Program-made: the position numbers and the translations under genes
Notes under the pieces: model-generated
Databases searched by the model: none
What the model saw: only the letters and a program-made list of their open reading frames with translations
What the model was told of the DNA's origin: nothing
Shown here: one piece after another, positions 33,075 through 42,371 of the stretch
Numbering within the stretch: the stretch's first letter is position 1
Layout: each line of letters begins with the position of its first letter
Assembly (NCBI RefSeq): GCF_035917235.1
Contig: NZ_CP108423.1
Span: 7,159,501 to 7,223,500, forward strand
From: Streptomyces sp. NBC_01294
Lineage (GTDB): Bacteria; Actinomycetota; Actinomycetes; Streptomycetales; Streptomycetaceae
Direction of reading: 5' to 3'
DNA: 64,000 nucleotides

Positions 33075-35621
33075 TCAGGTCGTGGCGTCGGCCGGGAGAT
33101 GGGGGAGTCCCGGCTGCACCCCGTCCTTGACGGGCAGGGTGATGACCATCGTCAGCCCGCCGCCGGGGGTGTCCTCGGCGGTCAAGGTGCCGTCCATCGC
33201 TTCCAGGAAGCCCCGGGCGACCGCGAGGCCGAGCCCGACGCCGGCGCCGGCGGGTGCGTCTCCGTACCGCTGGAAGGGCTCGAATATGCGGTTCTTGGCC
33301 TCGTCGGGGACGCCGGGTCCGCGGTCGACGACGCGTAGTTCGAGGCGGTAGGCGAGGGCGCTCGCGGATACGAGGACGGGTTGGCCGCCGGGGCTGTACT
33401 TGACGGCGTTCTCGACGATGTTGGCGACGGCCCGTTCCAGCAGGCCGCGGTCGACGGCGACCATCGGGAGCGTCTCGGGGATGTCGAGGTCGACGCTGTC
33501 ATCGGGTACGCCGGCCAGGGCCATCGGGACGACCTCGTCGAGGTCGGTCTCCCGGATGATCGGGGTGACGGTGCCGGTCTGGAGGCGGGACATGTCGAGA
33601 AGGTTGCCGACCAGATGGTCGAGGCGGTCGGCGCCGTCCTCGATGCCCTTCAGGAGCTCGGCCCGGTCCTCCTCGGACCAGTCGACGTCGGTGGAGCGCA
33701 ACGAGGTGACGGAGACCTTGATCCCGGCCAGCGGAGTACGCAGGTCATGGCTGACAGCGGCCAGGAGCGCGGTGCGGATCTGGTTGCCCTCGATCAGACG
33801 ACGGGCCTCCTCGGCCTCGCCGACCAGTCGCTGGCGGTCGAGTACGACGGCGGCCTGGGCGGCGAAGGCGCCGAGCACGCGGCGGTCCTCGGCGGGCAGC
33901 ACCCGGCCGGTCAGGGCCAGCGCCATGTTCTCGCCGATCGGCATGTCGACGTCGGCGTCCTCGGGGCGGCTGACCGGACCGGTGCCCTTACTGCCCGCGC
34001 AGGTCCACGGGTCGACTTCGCTGCCACGCTCCAGCAGTGCCACGGAATCCATGGCGAACGTCTCGCGCACTCGCTCCAGCAGGGCGTCGAGGGCGGTCTC
34101 GCCGCGCAGGATGCTGCCGGCCAGGAAGGAGAGGATCTCGGATTCGGCGCGCAGTCGCGCTGCCTGGTGTGTGCGGCGGGCGGCCAGGTCGACCACGGAC
34201 GCCACGGAGACGGCGACCCCGACGAAGATCGCGATGGCGACGATGTTCTTGGGGTCGGCGATGGTGAGTTTGTGGACCGGCGGCGTGAAGAAGTAGTTCA
34301 GGAGCAGCGACCCGAAGGCCGCCGAAGCCAGGGCGGGGAGCAGACCGCCCAGGAGTGCTGCCGCCACGGTGAAGGTGAGGAAGAGCAGCATGTCGTTGGC
34401 GAGCCCGAGCTCGGGGACGACCTGGCTCAGGAGCAGCGCGAGGAGCGCGGGACCGGCGATGCCGACGATCCAGCCCCAGATGAGGCGGGAGCGGCCGAGC
34501 CGTCCGCTGCGGGCGACGGGCAGGCTGCGGCGGCCCTTGGCGGCCTCGTCGTGGGTGACGATGTGGACGTCGAGGTCGGGTCCGGATTCGCGTGCGACGG
34601 TGGCGCTGACGCCGGGGCTGAAGGCGTACTGCCAGGAGCGGCGGCGGCTGACGCCGAGCACGATCTGGGTGGCGTTGACCCCGCGGGCGAACTCCAGCAG
34701 CGCGTCGGGGATGTTGTCGCCTATGACGTGGTGGAACGTGCCGCCGAGGTCCTCGACCAGCGTCCGCTGGAGCGCGAGCTCCTTCGGCGAGGCGGCCGTC
34801 AGTCCGTCGCTTCGGGCGATGTAGACGGCGAGGACCTCGCCGCCGGCGCCCTTCTCGGCGAGGCGGGCGGCGCGGCGGATGAGGGTGCGGCCCTCCGGTC
34901 CGCCGGTGAGGCCGACGACGATGCGTTCGCGGGCCTGCCACGTGGAGCGGATGTTGTGCTCGCCCCGGTACTCCTGGAGGTACTCGTCCACGCGGTCGGC
35001 GACCCACAGCAGGGCGAGTTCGCGCAGGGCGGTCAGGTTGCCCGGGCGGAAGTAGTTGGACAGGGCCGCGTCGACCTTGTCGGGCTTGTAGATGTTGCCG
35101 TGGGCCATGCGGCGGCGCAGGGCCTGCGGGGACATGTCGACGAGCTCGATCTGGTCGGCCCGCCGGACCACCTCGTCGGGGACCGTCTCGCGCTGACGGA
35201 CGCCAGTGATGGTTTCGACGACGTCGCCCAGGGACTCCAGGTGCTGGATGTTGACGGTGGAGACGACGTCGATGCCGGCCTGGAGGAGTTCCTCCACGTC
35301 CTGCCAGCGCTTGGCATTGCGCGAGCCGGGGACGTTGGTGTGTGCGAGCTCGTCCACCAGCGCGACGGCGGGGCGCCGCGCGAGGATCGCGTCGACGTCC
35401 ATCTCGGTGAAGGTGCTGCCCCGGTACTCGATCTCGCGCCGTGCGATCTGTTCCAGGCCGTGCAGCATCACCTCGGTGCGCGGACGGTTGTGATGCTCGA
35501 CGAAGGCGACGACGACATCGGTGCCGCGCTCCACCCGTCGGTGGCCCTCCGAGAGCATCGCGTACGTCTTGCCGACGCCGGGGGCCGAGCCCAGGTAGAT
35601 CCGAAACTTGCCGCGTCCCAT
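33075..35621 (-). CDS. kdpD: Sensor histidine kinase KdpD, 848 aa
   Basis: Osmosensor/K+-sensor kinase controlling kdpFABC through KdpE. KdpD domain with Walker A GSAPGVGKTY (11-20) and LVDELAHTNVPG; USP-like domain (about 240-365), the c-di-AMP-binding region in other KdpDs; four transmembrane helices of DUF4118 (about 390-490); GAF domain; HisKA with SHDLRTPLAG; and HATPase with NIVENAVKYSPGG and DRGPGVPDEA. The ATG 35621 is four bases after the kdpE stop, so kdpE and kdpD are co-translated. The gene order kdpF-A-B-C-E-D on one strand is standard for actinobacteria. Confidence 0.96.
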   Translation of the reverse strand: MGRGKFRIYLGSAPGVGKTYAMLSEGHRRVERGTDVVVAFVEHHNRPRTEVMLHGLEQIARREIEYRGSTFTEMDVDAILARRPAVALVDELAHTNVPGSRNAKRWQDVEELLQAGIDVVSTVNIQHLESLGDVVETITGVRQRETVPDEVVRRADQIELVDMSPQALRRRMAHGNIYKPDKVDAALSNYFRPGNLTALRELALLWVADRVDEYLQEYRGEHNIRSTWQARERIVVGLTGGPEGRTLIRRAARLAEKGAGGEVLAVYIARSDGLTAASPKELALQRTLVEDLGGTFHHVIGDNIPDALLEFARGVNATQIVLGVSRRRSWQYAFSPGVSATVARESGPDLDVHIVTHDEAAKGRRSLPVARSGRLGRSRLIWGWIVGIAGPALLALLLSQVVPELGLANDMLLFLTFTVAAALLGGLLPALASAAFGSLLLNYFFTPPVHKLTIADPKNIVAIAIFVGVAVSVASVVDLAARRTHQAARLRAESEILSFLAGSILRGETALDALLERVRETFAMDSVALLERGSEVDPWTCAGSKGTGPVSRPEDADVDMPIGENMALALTGRVLPAEDRRVLGAFAAQAAVVLDRQRLVGEAEEARRLIEGNQIRTALLAAVSHDLRTPLAGIKVSVTSLRSTDVDWSEEDRAELLKGIEDGADRLDHLVGNLLDMSRLQTGTVTPIIRETDLDEVVPMALAGVPDDSVDLDIPETLPMVAVDRGLLERAVANIVENAVKYSPGGQPVLVSASALAYRLELRVVDRGPGVPDEAKNRIFEPFQRYGDAPAGAGVGLGLAVARGFLEAMDGTLTAEDTPGGGLTMVITLPVKDGVQPGLPHLPADATT

Positions 35622-35625
35622 GACG

Positions 35626-36309
35626 TCATCCCTCGAAGCGGTAGCCCATGCCGGGCTCGGTGATCAGGTACCTCGGGTGCGAGGGGTCCGCTTCCAGTTT
35701 GCGGCGCAGCTGGGCCATGTAGACCCGCAGGTAGTTGGTGTGCTCGGAGTACGTGGGCCCCCACACGTCGAGCAGCAGCTGTCGCTGGCTGATCAGCCGG
35801 CCGGGGTTGCTGATAAGGATCTCCAGGAGGTGCCACTCGGTCGGGGTGAGGCGCACGCTGCGATCGCCCCGCCTGACCTTCTTCGCGATCAGGTCGACGG
35901 TGAACTCGTCGGTCGTGACCACGGAGACCGCGTCGGCGGGTGCCGGGATCTCCCGGCGGCGGACAGAGGCCCGCAGGCGCGCGAGGAGCTCGTCCATGCT
36001 GAACGGCTTGGTGACGTAGTCGTCGGCGCCCGCGTCCAGGGCGAGGATCTTCTCCTCGGAAGTGTGGCGGGCGGAGAGGACGAGGATCGGTACGCTGCTG
36101 GACTCCCTGACACGCTTGATCACATCGATGCCGTCCATGTCCGGCAGACCGAGATCCAGGAGGATGACGTCCGGCTTGCGGGCAGCGGCAAGTCTGACGG
36201 CACTCCCTCCGTCGGAAGCCGTCTCCACCTCGAACTTCCGCGCCTGCAGGTTGATCTTGAGTGCGCGGACGAGCTGAGCATCGTCTTCCACCACCAGCAC
36301 CTTGATCAT
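35626..36309 (-). CDS. kdpE: Response regulator KdpE, 227 aa
   Basis: OmpR/PhoB-family response regulator. The receiver domain (1-120) has acidic VVEDD, the phospho-acceptor Asp in VILLDLGLPD, and LSARH and KPFSMDELLARLRA switch residues. The winged-helix domain (130-227) contains VRLTPTEWHLLEILISNPG, YLRVYMAQLRRKLE and a GMGYRFEG end. It should bind direct repeats spaced by one helical turn, and the 11-bp-phased CGTCAR sites in this window are candidate targets. The start is ATG 36309. A hairpin at 36345 separates it from kdpC. Confidence 0.95.
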   Translation of the reverse strand: MIKVLVVEDDAQLVRALKINLQARKFEVETASDGGSAVRLAAARKPDVILLDLGLPDMDGIDVIKRVRESSSVPILVLSARHTSEEKILALDAGADDYVTKPFSMDELLARLRASVRRREIPAPADAVSVVTTDEFTVDLIAKKVRRGDRSVRLTPTEWHLLEILISNPGRLISQRQLLLDVWGPTYSEHTNYLRVYMAQLRRKLEADPSHPRYLITEPGMGYRFEG

Positions 36310-36344
36310 CGGTGTGGGGCCTTCCTCTTTCAATGGGTACGGGG

Positions 36345-36387
36345 CGGAGCCGGCGGGACGCGAACGAGCCACGTCCCGCCGACTCCG
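36345..36387 (-). terminator. Hairpin between kdpC and kdpE
   Basis: A 16-bp stem (36345-36360 with 36372-36387, one mismatch) with an 11-base loop lies in the 98-base gap. It may act as a partial terminator, giving fewer regulator than pump transcripts. Confidence 0.75.
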
Positions 36388-36407
36388 GACCCCTGCTACG
36401 GGAATCA

Positions 36408-37124
36408 TCAGCTCTTGGTCAGTGCCTTGAGGGCGGTGTTGAGCTCGAGGACGTTGACGCGGGACTCACCCATGAAGCCGAGGGTCCGGCCGGTGGTGTG
36501 GTCGGCGACGAGCTTCTCGACCTGCTTGACGTCGAGCTTGTTCTGCTCGGCGACCCGGTGGATCTGGAGCTTGGCGTACTCCGGGGAGATGTCCGGGTCC
36601 AGGCCGGAGCCGGAGGAGGTGACGGCGTCGGCCGGCACGTCCTCGGGGTTGACCTTGTAGTCCGCGGTGGAGTTGTCGGTGACGACGGCGTCCTTGGCGG
36701 CGATGACCTGGGCGCAGAGGGTGCCCTCGTCAGCGTCCTTGGTGCACTTGCCGTTGACCGCGCCGTTGTCGGCGGACCGGTTGGTGGCGCCGGACAGGAT
36801 CAGCGAGTACTGCATGTTGACGCTGTTGCTGCCCAGACCGTTGGAGGGGCGGGGCTGGAACCACTTGAGGTCCGGCTTGACCGCTTCTTCGGCGTCGTCG
36901 GGGTTCTGCTTGGGCAGGTTGTAGCTCTGCCCGATGAGGGAGGAGCCGACGACCTGGCCGCTCTTGTCCTTGATTTCGGAGCCGTTGGCCTTGTCGTTGA
37001 ACAGGGCCTGGGCGATCCCGGTGACGGCGAGCGGGTAGATGACCCCGCAGATAACCGTGAGGACGAGCAGGGCGCGCAGGCCGGCGCCGATCAGGCGGAG
37101 GGTGCTGGATACGGAGTTGTTCAT
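36408..37124 (-). CDS. kdpC: K+-transporting ATPase subunit KdpC, 238 aa
   Basis: Periplasmic-side accessory subunit of the KdpFABC pump. One N-terminal transmembrane helix (LLVLTVICGVIYPLAVTGIA), the family motif LIGQSYNLP, then FQPRPS, SSGSGLDPDISPEYAKLQ and VNVLELNTAL at the end. It has a longer central insert (NGKCTKDADEGTLCAQ, with two Cys) than Gram-negative KdpC. The ATG 37124 lies seven bases after the kdpB stop. Confidence 0.96.
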   Translation of the reverse strand: MNNSVSSTLRLIGAGLRALLVLTVICGVIYPLAVTGIAQALFNDKANGSEIKDKSGQVVGSSLIGQSYNLPKQNPDDAEEAVKPDLKWFQPRPSNGLGSNSVNMQYSLILSGATNRSADNGAVNGKCTKDADEGTLCAQVIAAKDAVVTDNSTADYKVNPEDVPADAVTSSGSGLDPDISPEYAKLQIHRVAEQNKLDVKQVEKLVADHTTGRTLGFMGESRVNVLELNTALKALTKS

Positions 37125-37131
37125 CGCGTGA

Positions 37132-39234
37132 TCAGCCGATTCCGGGGATGAGGGTGATGAGCATGTCGATGATCTTGATGCCGATGAACGGGGCGATCAG
37201 GCCGCCGAGTCCGTAGATCCCGATGTTGCGGCGGAGCATCTTGTCGGCGCTGGTCGGCTTGTACTGGACGCCCTTGAGGGCGAGCGGTACGAGCGCGATG
37301 ATGATCAGCGCGTTGAAGATGACCGCGGAGAGGATCGCGGAGTTCGGGGAGGACAGGCCCATGATGTTGAGCTTGTCCAGGCCCGGGTAGACCACCGCGA
37401 ACATGGCCGGGATGATCGCGAAGTACTTCGCGACGTCGTTGGCGATGGAGAACGTGGTCAGAGCGCCCCGGGTGATGAGGAGCTGCTTTCCGATCTCCAC
37501 GATCTCGATGAGCTTGGTGGGGTTGGAGTCCAGGTCCACCATGTTCCCGGCCTCCTTCGCGGCCGAGGTGCCGGTGTTCATGGCCACGCCGACGTCGGCC
37601 TGCGCGAGCGCGGGGGCGTCGTTCGTACCGTCGCCCGTCATGGCGACGAGCTTGCCGCCGGCCTGCTCCCGCTTGATGAGGGCCATCTTGTCCTCGGGGG
37701 TGGCCTCGGCGAGGAAGTCGTCGACACCGGCCTCCTCCGCGATGGCCTTCGCGGTCAGCGGGTTGTCACCCGTGATCATGACCGTCTTGATGCCCATGCG
37801 GCGCAGCTCGTCGAACCGCTCGCGCATGCCCTCCTTGACCACGTCCTTGAGGTGGATGACACCCAGCACACGGGCGCCCTTGTCGTCCTTGACCGCCACC
37901 AGCAGCGGGGTGCCGCCGGCCTGGGAGATCTGGTCCGTGAGCGCTTGCGCGTCCTCGGCAACCCGGCCGCCCTGCTCCTTGACCCAGGCGACGACCGAGC
38001 CGGTCGCGCCCTTGCGGGTCTGCTTGCCGTCGACGTCCACACCCGACATGCGGGTCTGGGCGGTGAACGGGATCCACTCGGCGTGCGCCAGCTCGCCCTG
38101 GTGGCGTTCGCGCAGGCCGTACTTCTCCTTCGCCAGAACGACGATGGAGCGGCCCTCGGGCGTCTCGTCCGCGAGGGACGAGAGCTGGGCGGCATCGGCG
38201 AGCTCCGCCGCCGTGGTGCCCTTGACGGGGACGAACTCTGAGGCTTGGCGGTTGCCGAGGGTGATGGTGCCGGTCTTGTCGAGCAGCAGCGTGGAGACGT
38301 CTCCGGCCGCCTCGACAGCACGCCCGGACATGGCGAGGACGTTGCGCTGGACGAGCCGGTCCATGCCGGCGATGCCGATGGCGGAGAGCAGGGCGCCGAT
38401 GGTGGTGGGGATGAGGCAGACCAGCAGGGCGGTGAGCACGATCATGGACTGCTTGGCATCCGCGTAGATCGCGAACGGCTGCAGGGTGACGACCGCGAGC
38501 AGGAAGACGATCGTGAGGGACGCGAGGAGGATGTTGAGCGCGATCTCGTTGGGCGTCTTCTGCCGTGCCGCGCCCTCGACGAGGGCGATCATGCGGTCGA
38601 TGAAGGTCTCGCCCGGCTTCGTCGTGATCTTGATGACGATCCGGTCGGACAGCACCTTCGTACCGCCGGTGACCGCGCTGCGGTCGCCACCGGACTCACG
38701 GATCACCGGGGCGGACTCGCCCGTGATGGCGGACTCGTCCACCGAGGCGACGCCTTCGACGACGTCACCGTCGCCGGGGATGACGTCCCCGGCCTCGCAG
38801 ACCACCAGGTCACCGATGCGCAGCTCCGCGCCGGGCACCTGCTCCTCGCTCTTGCCGTCCTTGGTGAGGCGGCGGGCGACGGAGTCGGTCTTGGCCTTGC
38901 GCAGCGTGTCTGCCTGGGCCTTGCCGCGGCCCTCGGCCACCGCCTCGGCCAGGTTGGCGAAGATCGTGGTCAGCCACAGCCAGGCGGTGATCGCCCAGCC
39001 GAACCAGTCCGTCGGATCCTTGATCGCCAGGACGGTCGTGACGACCGACCCGACCAGGACGACGAACATGACCGGCGACTTGATCATGATCCTGGGGTCG
39101 AGCTTGCGGATCGCGTCGGGGAAGGACTTCAGCAGCTGCTTGGGGTCGAAGAGACCGCCGCCGACCCGCCCGGCCGGCTTGTGACCTGTCGGGATGTCTT
39201 CGTGTGGTGCGCGGGTGGGGGTGGTGGTGCTCAT
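37132..39234 (-). CDS. kdpB: K+-transporting P-type ATPase subunit KdpB, 700 aa
   Basis: Catalytic P1A-type ATPase subunit of the K+ pump. The phosphorylated Asp lies in [12 protein letters not shown], the TGES-type actuator loop in [15 protein letters not shown], the nucleotide domain contains [12 protein letters not shown], and the hinge is [18 protein letters not shown]. About seven membrane helices, including [18 protein letters not shown]. The start ATG 39234 overlaps the kdpA stop (ATGA). The upstream extension of the open frame is ignored because kdpA occupies it. Confidence 0.97.
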   Translation of the reverse strand: MSTTTPTRAPHEDIPTGHKPAGRVGGGLFDPKQLLKSFPDAIRKLDPRIMIKSPVMFVVLVGSVVTTVLAIKDPTDWFGWAITAWLWLTTIFANLAEAVAEGRGKAQADTLRKAKTDSVARRLTKDGKSEEQVPGAELRIGDLVVCEAGDVIPGDGDVVEGVASVDESAITGESAPVIRESGGDRSAVTGGTKVLSDRIVIKITTKPGETFIDRMIALVEGAARQKTPNEIALNILLASLTIVFLLAVVTLQPFAIYADAKQSMIVLTALLVCLIPTTIGALLSAIGIAGMDRLVQRNVLAMSGRAVEAAGDVSTLLLDKTGTITLGNRQASEFVPVKGTTAAELADAAQLSSLADETPEGRSIVVLAKEKYGLRERHQGELAHAEWIPFTAQTRMSGVDVDGKQTRKGATGSVVAWVKEQGGRVAEDAQALTDQISQAGGTPLLVAVKDDKGARVLGVIHLKDVVKEGMRERFDELRRMGIKTVMITGDNPLTAKAIAEEAGVDDFLAEATPEDKMALIKREQAGGKLVAMTGDGTNDAPALAQADVGVAMNTGTSAAKEAGNMVDLDSNPTKLIEIVEIGKQLLITRGALTTFSIANDVAKYFAIIPAMFAVVYPGLDKLNIMGLSSPNSAILSAVIFNALIIIALVPLALKGVQYKPTSADKMLRRNIGIYGLGGLIAPFIGIKIIDMLITLIPGIG

Positions 39235-40895
39235 GACGCGAGCCCTTCGGCGAGCGGACCCAGCGCCAGGGCCGGGAAGTAGGTCAGTCCAGTGACGATG
39301 AGGATCGTGCCGACGAGCAGGCCCGTGTAGAGCGGCTTGTCGGTGCGCAGGGTGCCCGCCGTCTCGGGGACGGGCTTCTGCTCGGCCAGCGAGCCGGCCA
39401 GGGCCAGGACGAAGACCATGGGCAGGAAACGGCCCAGCAGCATGGCGATGCCGATGGTGCTGTTGAACCACTGGGTGTCGGCGTTCAGGCCGGCGAAGGC
39501 GGAGCCGTTGTTGTTGGCGCCCGAGGTGTAGGCGTACAGGATCTCCGAGAAGCCGTGCGCCCCGGTGTTGGTCATCGAGTTGGCCGGCGTGTCCAGCGCC
39601 ATCGCCGCCGCGGTGAAGCCCAGCACCAGGGCGGGCGTGATGAGGATGTAGCAGGCCGCGAACTTGATCTCACGGGTGCCGATCTTCTTGCCCAGGTACT
39701 CCGGGGTGCGGCCGACCATCAGGCCGGCGATGAACACCGCGATGATCGCCATGATCAGCATGCCGTAGAGGCCGGAACCGACACCGCCGGGCGCGATCTC
39801 ACCGAGCTGCATGCCCAGCAGCTGGATGCCGCCGCCGAGACCGGTGAAGGAGGAGTGGAAGGAGTTGACGGCACCCGTGGACGTCAGGGTCGTGGACACG
39901 GAGAAGATCGAGGACGCGGCGATACCGAAGCGGGTCTCCTTGCCCTCCATCGCCCCGCCGGCGATGTCGAATGCCGGGCCGTTACCGGCGAACTCGGTCC
40001 ACATCATCAGTGCGACGAAGCCGAGCCAGATGGTGGCCATGGTCGCGAGGATCGCGTAGCCCTGGCGCAGGTTTCCGACCATCCGGCCGAAGGTCCGGGT
40101 CAGCGCGAACGGGATGAGCAGGATCAGGAAGATCTCGAAGAGGTTCGAGAACGGGTTGGGGTTCTCGAAGGGGTGCGAGGAGTTGGCGTTGAAGTAGCCG
40201 CCGCCGTTGGTGCCCAGCTCCTTGATGACCTCCTGCGAGGCCACCGCCCCGCCGTTCCACTGCTGCGAGCCGCCCATGAACTGGCCGACCTCGTGGATCC
40301 CGGCGAAGTTCTGGATCGCACCGCACGCGACCAGGACGATCGCGCCGATCACCGAGATCGGCAGCAGGATACGGAAGACACCGCGGACCAGGTCGGCCCA
40401 GAAATTGCCCAGCTCCCCGGTGCGGGAGCGCGCGAAGCCCCGTACGAGGGCCACCGCGACGGCCATGCCGACGGCGGCGGAGACGAAGTTCTGCACGGCG
40501 AGGCCGCCGGTCTGTACGACGTGGCCCATGGCCTGCTCGCCGTAGTACGACTGCCAGTTCGTGTTCGACACGAAGGACGCGGCGGTGTTGAAGGCCTGGT
40601 CCGGGTCGATCGCCACGAAGCCGAGCGAGCCGGGCAGGATGCCCTGGGCCCGCTGGAGGGCGTAGAGGAAGAGGACGCTCACGGCGGAGAAGGCGAGGAC
40701 GGCGCGCAGGTAGGCGGGCCAGCGCATCTCGGCGCTCGGATTGGCGCCGATGGCTTTGTAGATCCACTTCTCCGGCTTGTAGTGCTTGTCGGAGGAGTAG
40801 ACGCGGGCCATGTAGTCGCCCAGCGGGCGGTAGGCCAGTGCGAGCGCGGCGATCAGTGCGAGGAGCTGGAGCACACCAGCGAGAACGGGACTCAT
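39231..40895 (-). CDS. kdpA: K+-binding and translocating subunit KdpA, 554 aa
   Basis: Channel-like subunit with ten membrane helices and four pore loops of the SKT superfamily. It has [18 protein letters not shown] (first pore), [20 protein letters not shown] (second), and [18 protein letters not shown] and [10 protein letters not shown] (third and fourth), all expected. The length equals that of other KdpA. The ATG 40895 begins six bases after kdpF. It is co-translated with kdpB by a 4-base overlap. Confidence 0.97.
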   Translation of the reverse strand: MSPVLAGVLQLLALIAALALAYRPLGDYMARVYSSDKHYKPEKWIYKAIGANPSAEMRWPAYLRAVLAFSAVSVLFLYALQRAQGILPGSLGFVAIDPDQAFNTAASFVSNTNWQSYYGEQAMGHVVQTGGLAVQNFVSAAVGMAVAVALVRGFARSRTGELGNFWADLVRGVFRILLPISVIGAIVLVACGAIQNFAGIHEVGQFMGGSQQWNGGAVASQEVIKELGTNGGGYFNANSSHPFENPNPFSNLFEIFLILLIPFALTRTFGRMVGNLRQGYAILATMATIWLGFVALMMWTEFAGNGPAFDIAGGAMEGKETRFGIAASSIFSVSTTLTSTGAVNSFHSSFTGLGGGIQLLGMQLGEIAPGGVGSGLYGMLIMAIIAVFIAGLMVGRTPEYLGKKIGTREIKFAACYILITPALVLGFTAAAMALDTPANSMTNTGAHGFSEILYAYTSGANNNGSAFAGLNADTQWFNSTIGIAMLLGRFLPMVFVLALAGSLAEQKPVPETAGTLRTDKPLYTGLLVGTILIVTGLTYFPALALGPLAEGLAS

Positions 40896-40901
40896 CGGTG
40901 G

Positions 40902-40991
40902 CTAGAACCTCTCCGGGTACACAAGGGCGAGGACGAGGTATCCGAGCAGGGAGACGGCCACGACGAGGCCGATGATGTTTTCGGCGTTCAC
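40902..40991 (-). CDS. kdpF: KdpF, 29 aa (kdpF2, operon copy)
   Basis: Single-helix stabilising subunit of the pump. GTG 40991 gives MNAENIIGLVVAVSLLGYLV and the end VYPERF. It overlaps the stop of the 27-residue ORF upstream by four bases (GTGA) and lies six bases before kdpA. Confidence 0.93.
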   Translation of the reverse strand: MNAENIIGLVVAVSLLGYLVLALVYPERF

Positions 40992-41071
40992 AGCTTGGTC
41001 ACCCCCCGGGCGATGAGTGCCACCAACGCGAAGACCGCGACCGTGGTGACGACGAAGGCCAGATCGGCCAC
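40988..41071 (-). CDS. 27-residue membrane peptide at the head of the kdp operon
   Basis: GTG 41071 behind CCAGGAG opens MADLAFVVTTVAVFALVALI and ends ARGVTKL at a TGA that overlaps the kdpF start. One predicted transmembrane helix with a basic end. Similar tiny ORFs stand before kdpF in other actinobacteria, to my recollection, but I know of no function. It may be a further pump subunit, a regulator, or a leader peptide for translational coupling. Confidence 0.75.
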   Translation of the reverse strand: MADLAFVVTTVAVFALVALIARGVTKL

Positions 41072-41160
41072 CGTGAGCTCCTGGATGAAGAGGGAAGGAA
41101 AAGAATCGGCCAGACGGCCGATGACGAGATAACCGTGTCTTCAGCCGGGTGTTAAGACAC

Positions 41161-41210
41161 CTTGACGGGGTCCATACGGGCGCACGGGAACCCTTAACGC
41201 CACTCTTACG
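41161..41210 (-). promoter_or_regulatory. Probable KdpE operator of the kdp operon
   Basis: On the minus strand CGTAAG and CGTTAAG are 11 bases apart, and CGTATGG and CGTCAAG are 11 bases apart, with 21 between the pairs (positions 41161-41210). They lie 90-140 bases before the first ORF of the operon, an expected place for response-regulator activation. Confidence 0.65.
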
Positions 41211-41232
41211 GGAATGGGCCTGTCGGACCCGG

Positions 41233-41991
41233 TCAGCCCTGGTGGGACAGGCCGGCCGAGTCCAGGGCGCTGCCGGCCTGGGCGGCGAGCGCGACGGCCA
41301 CCAGACGGGCTTCCTCGGGCGGCAGGGGGCGGCCAGGGTGCGGGTCGAGGAGGTAGCGGCCGTAGTAGTGGCCGCCTCCGACGACCCGCAGCTCGGTCTC
41401 CCCGTCCGGCCAGTCGGCGTACTCGGTGATCCGGCCCGGGCGGCGCAGCCACAGGCCGCCGCCGTGCTCCAGGCGCGGCAGGTGCCCGATCAGGGTCCCG
41501 TACTCGAAGCGGCAGCCGCGCAGACCCAGCAGCCCGACGAGCTCCCGGCGCACGTACTCGACCACCGCTTCCGGTGTGCCGCCGTCCTCGACCAGCCGAG
41601 CGGTTCCCTGGAGACTCGACAGATGCGCGGCGTCGGTGACCACGACCGCCTGGAGACGGCGTGCACGCGCGGCCAGCTGCGAGACGATCAAGCCGACGAC
41701 GAGCAGCAGGACAGCCGTCTCGATGTCCGCACGGTCAGAGATGGCGAACTGCTGGTAGGGCTCGGTCAGGAAGAAGTCGAACCACGCGGCCGCCGAGAGC
41801 GCGGCGAGTGCACCCGCTGCGCGGCTGCCCATGGCGGCGACCGCGACCACCGCGACGACCAGGATCAGCGCCTCGTTCGTCGCCGAAAGACCCGCACGGA
41901 AAGGCACGAGGACGAGCGCCACCAAGAAGGGGGCCACGAGGGCCGCCACCAAGGCGACGCGGTCGCGGAGCCGGAACCAGTACCCGGACAT
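41233..41991 (-). CDS. Stand-alone DUF4118 (KdpD-like sensor) protein, 252 aa
   Basis: Membrane protein equal to the input module of KdpD without the kinase. Four hydrophobic segments in residues 10-110 (ALVAALVAPFLVALVLVPF, EALILVVAVVAVAAMGS, AALSAAAWFDFFLTEPYQQF, TAVLLLVVGLIVSQLA) contain the DUF4118 signature FDFFLTEPY. A GAF-like soluble domain follows, ending in PLPPEEARLVAVALAAQAGS. No H box or ATPase domain. It lies 46 bases behind the third kdpF on the same strand. It could be a decoy or partner for the KdpD proteins. Confidence 0.85.
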   Translation of the reverse strand: MSGYWFRLRDRVALVAALVAPFLVALVLVPFRAGLSATNEALILVVAVVAVAAMGSRAAGALAALSAAAWFDFFLTEPYQQFAISDRADIETAVLLLVVGLIVSQLAARARRLQAVVVTDAAHLSSLQGTARLVEDGGTPEAVVEYVRRELVGLLGLRGCRFEYGTLIGHLPRLEHGGGLWLRRPGRITEYADWPDGETELRVVGGGHYYGRYLLDPHPGRPLPPEEARLVAVALAAQAGSALDSAGLSHQG

Positions 41992-42037
41992 CTGAGGCCT
42001 CCCGTCCGGACAAGCCGATCGTGATGCAGGGCGCCGA

Positions 42038-42127
42038 TCAGAACTTCTCGGGCTTGATCAGAGCGACCACGAGATAGCCCAGCAGCGCGAGGGCGATGAG
42101 CAGGCCGACCACGTTCTCCGCGTTCAT
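42038..42127 (-). CDS. kdpF: KdpF-like peptide (kdpF3), 29 aa
   Basis: ATG 42127 behind GGAGAAG gives MNAENVVGLLIALALLGYLV and the end KPEKF at TGA 42038. Same length and motifs as the operon KdpF. Its operon partner is the DUF4118 protein, not a pump subunit. An operator lies upstream at 42219-42258. Confidence 0.88.
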   Translation of the reverse strand: MNAENVVGLLIALALLGYLVVALIKPEKF

Positions 42128-42218
42128 CAGTAGCTTCTCCTCTTCGTCCTGGTCAGGCATGTTCCGCCCAGATCAAGCATGCATCTCCGCGGAGCCGGGG
42201 CAACGCGAGGCAGCCCCT

Positions 42219-42258
42219 CTTGACGGACCCCTTACGCCGCAAGCGCCCATACGTATGG
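42219..42258. promoter_or_regulatory. Phased operator between kdpF3 and the KimA-like gene
   Basis: On the minus strand CGTAAGG and CGTCAAG are 11 bases apart (CTTGACG from 42219, CTTACG from 42231). A palindromic CCATACGTATGG follows at 42247-42258 and could serve the divergent transporter gene as well. Confidence 0.6.
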
Positions 42259-42371
42259 AACACGTGAAGAGTGCGGGGGCGGTCGTATGAAATGCGCCAA
42301 GGGTGCTGGCGGCCGACCCCTACGGCTCCGACGCTGTCCTGACTTTGCTCATTCGGAGGGATCGGCGAAAA

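Noticed and set aside
33381..35663. 760-codon plus-strand open frame opposite kdpD
   Set aside because: Frame-shadow of a high-GC gene: no ribosome binding site, Gly/Asp/Val-rich without any domain, while the minus strand is unmistakable KdpD.
39555..41132. 525-codon plus-strand open frame opposite kdpA
   Set aside because: Antisense shadow of kdpA and kdpF; composition is typical of complement frames (H, R, D, G rich).
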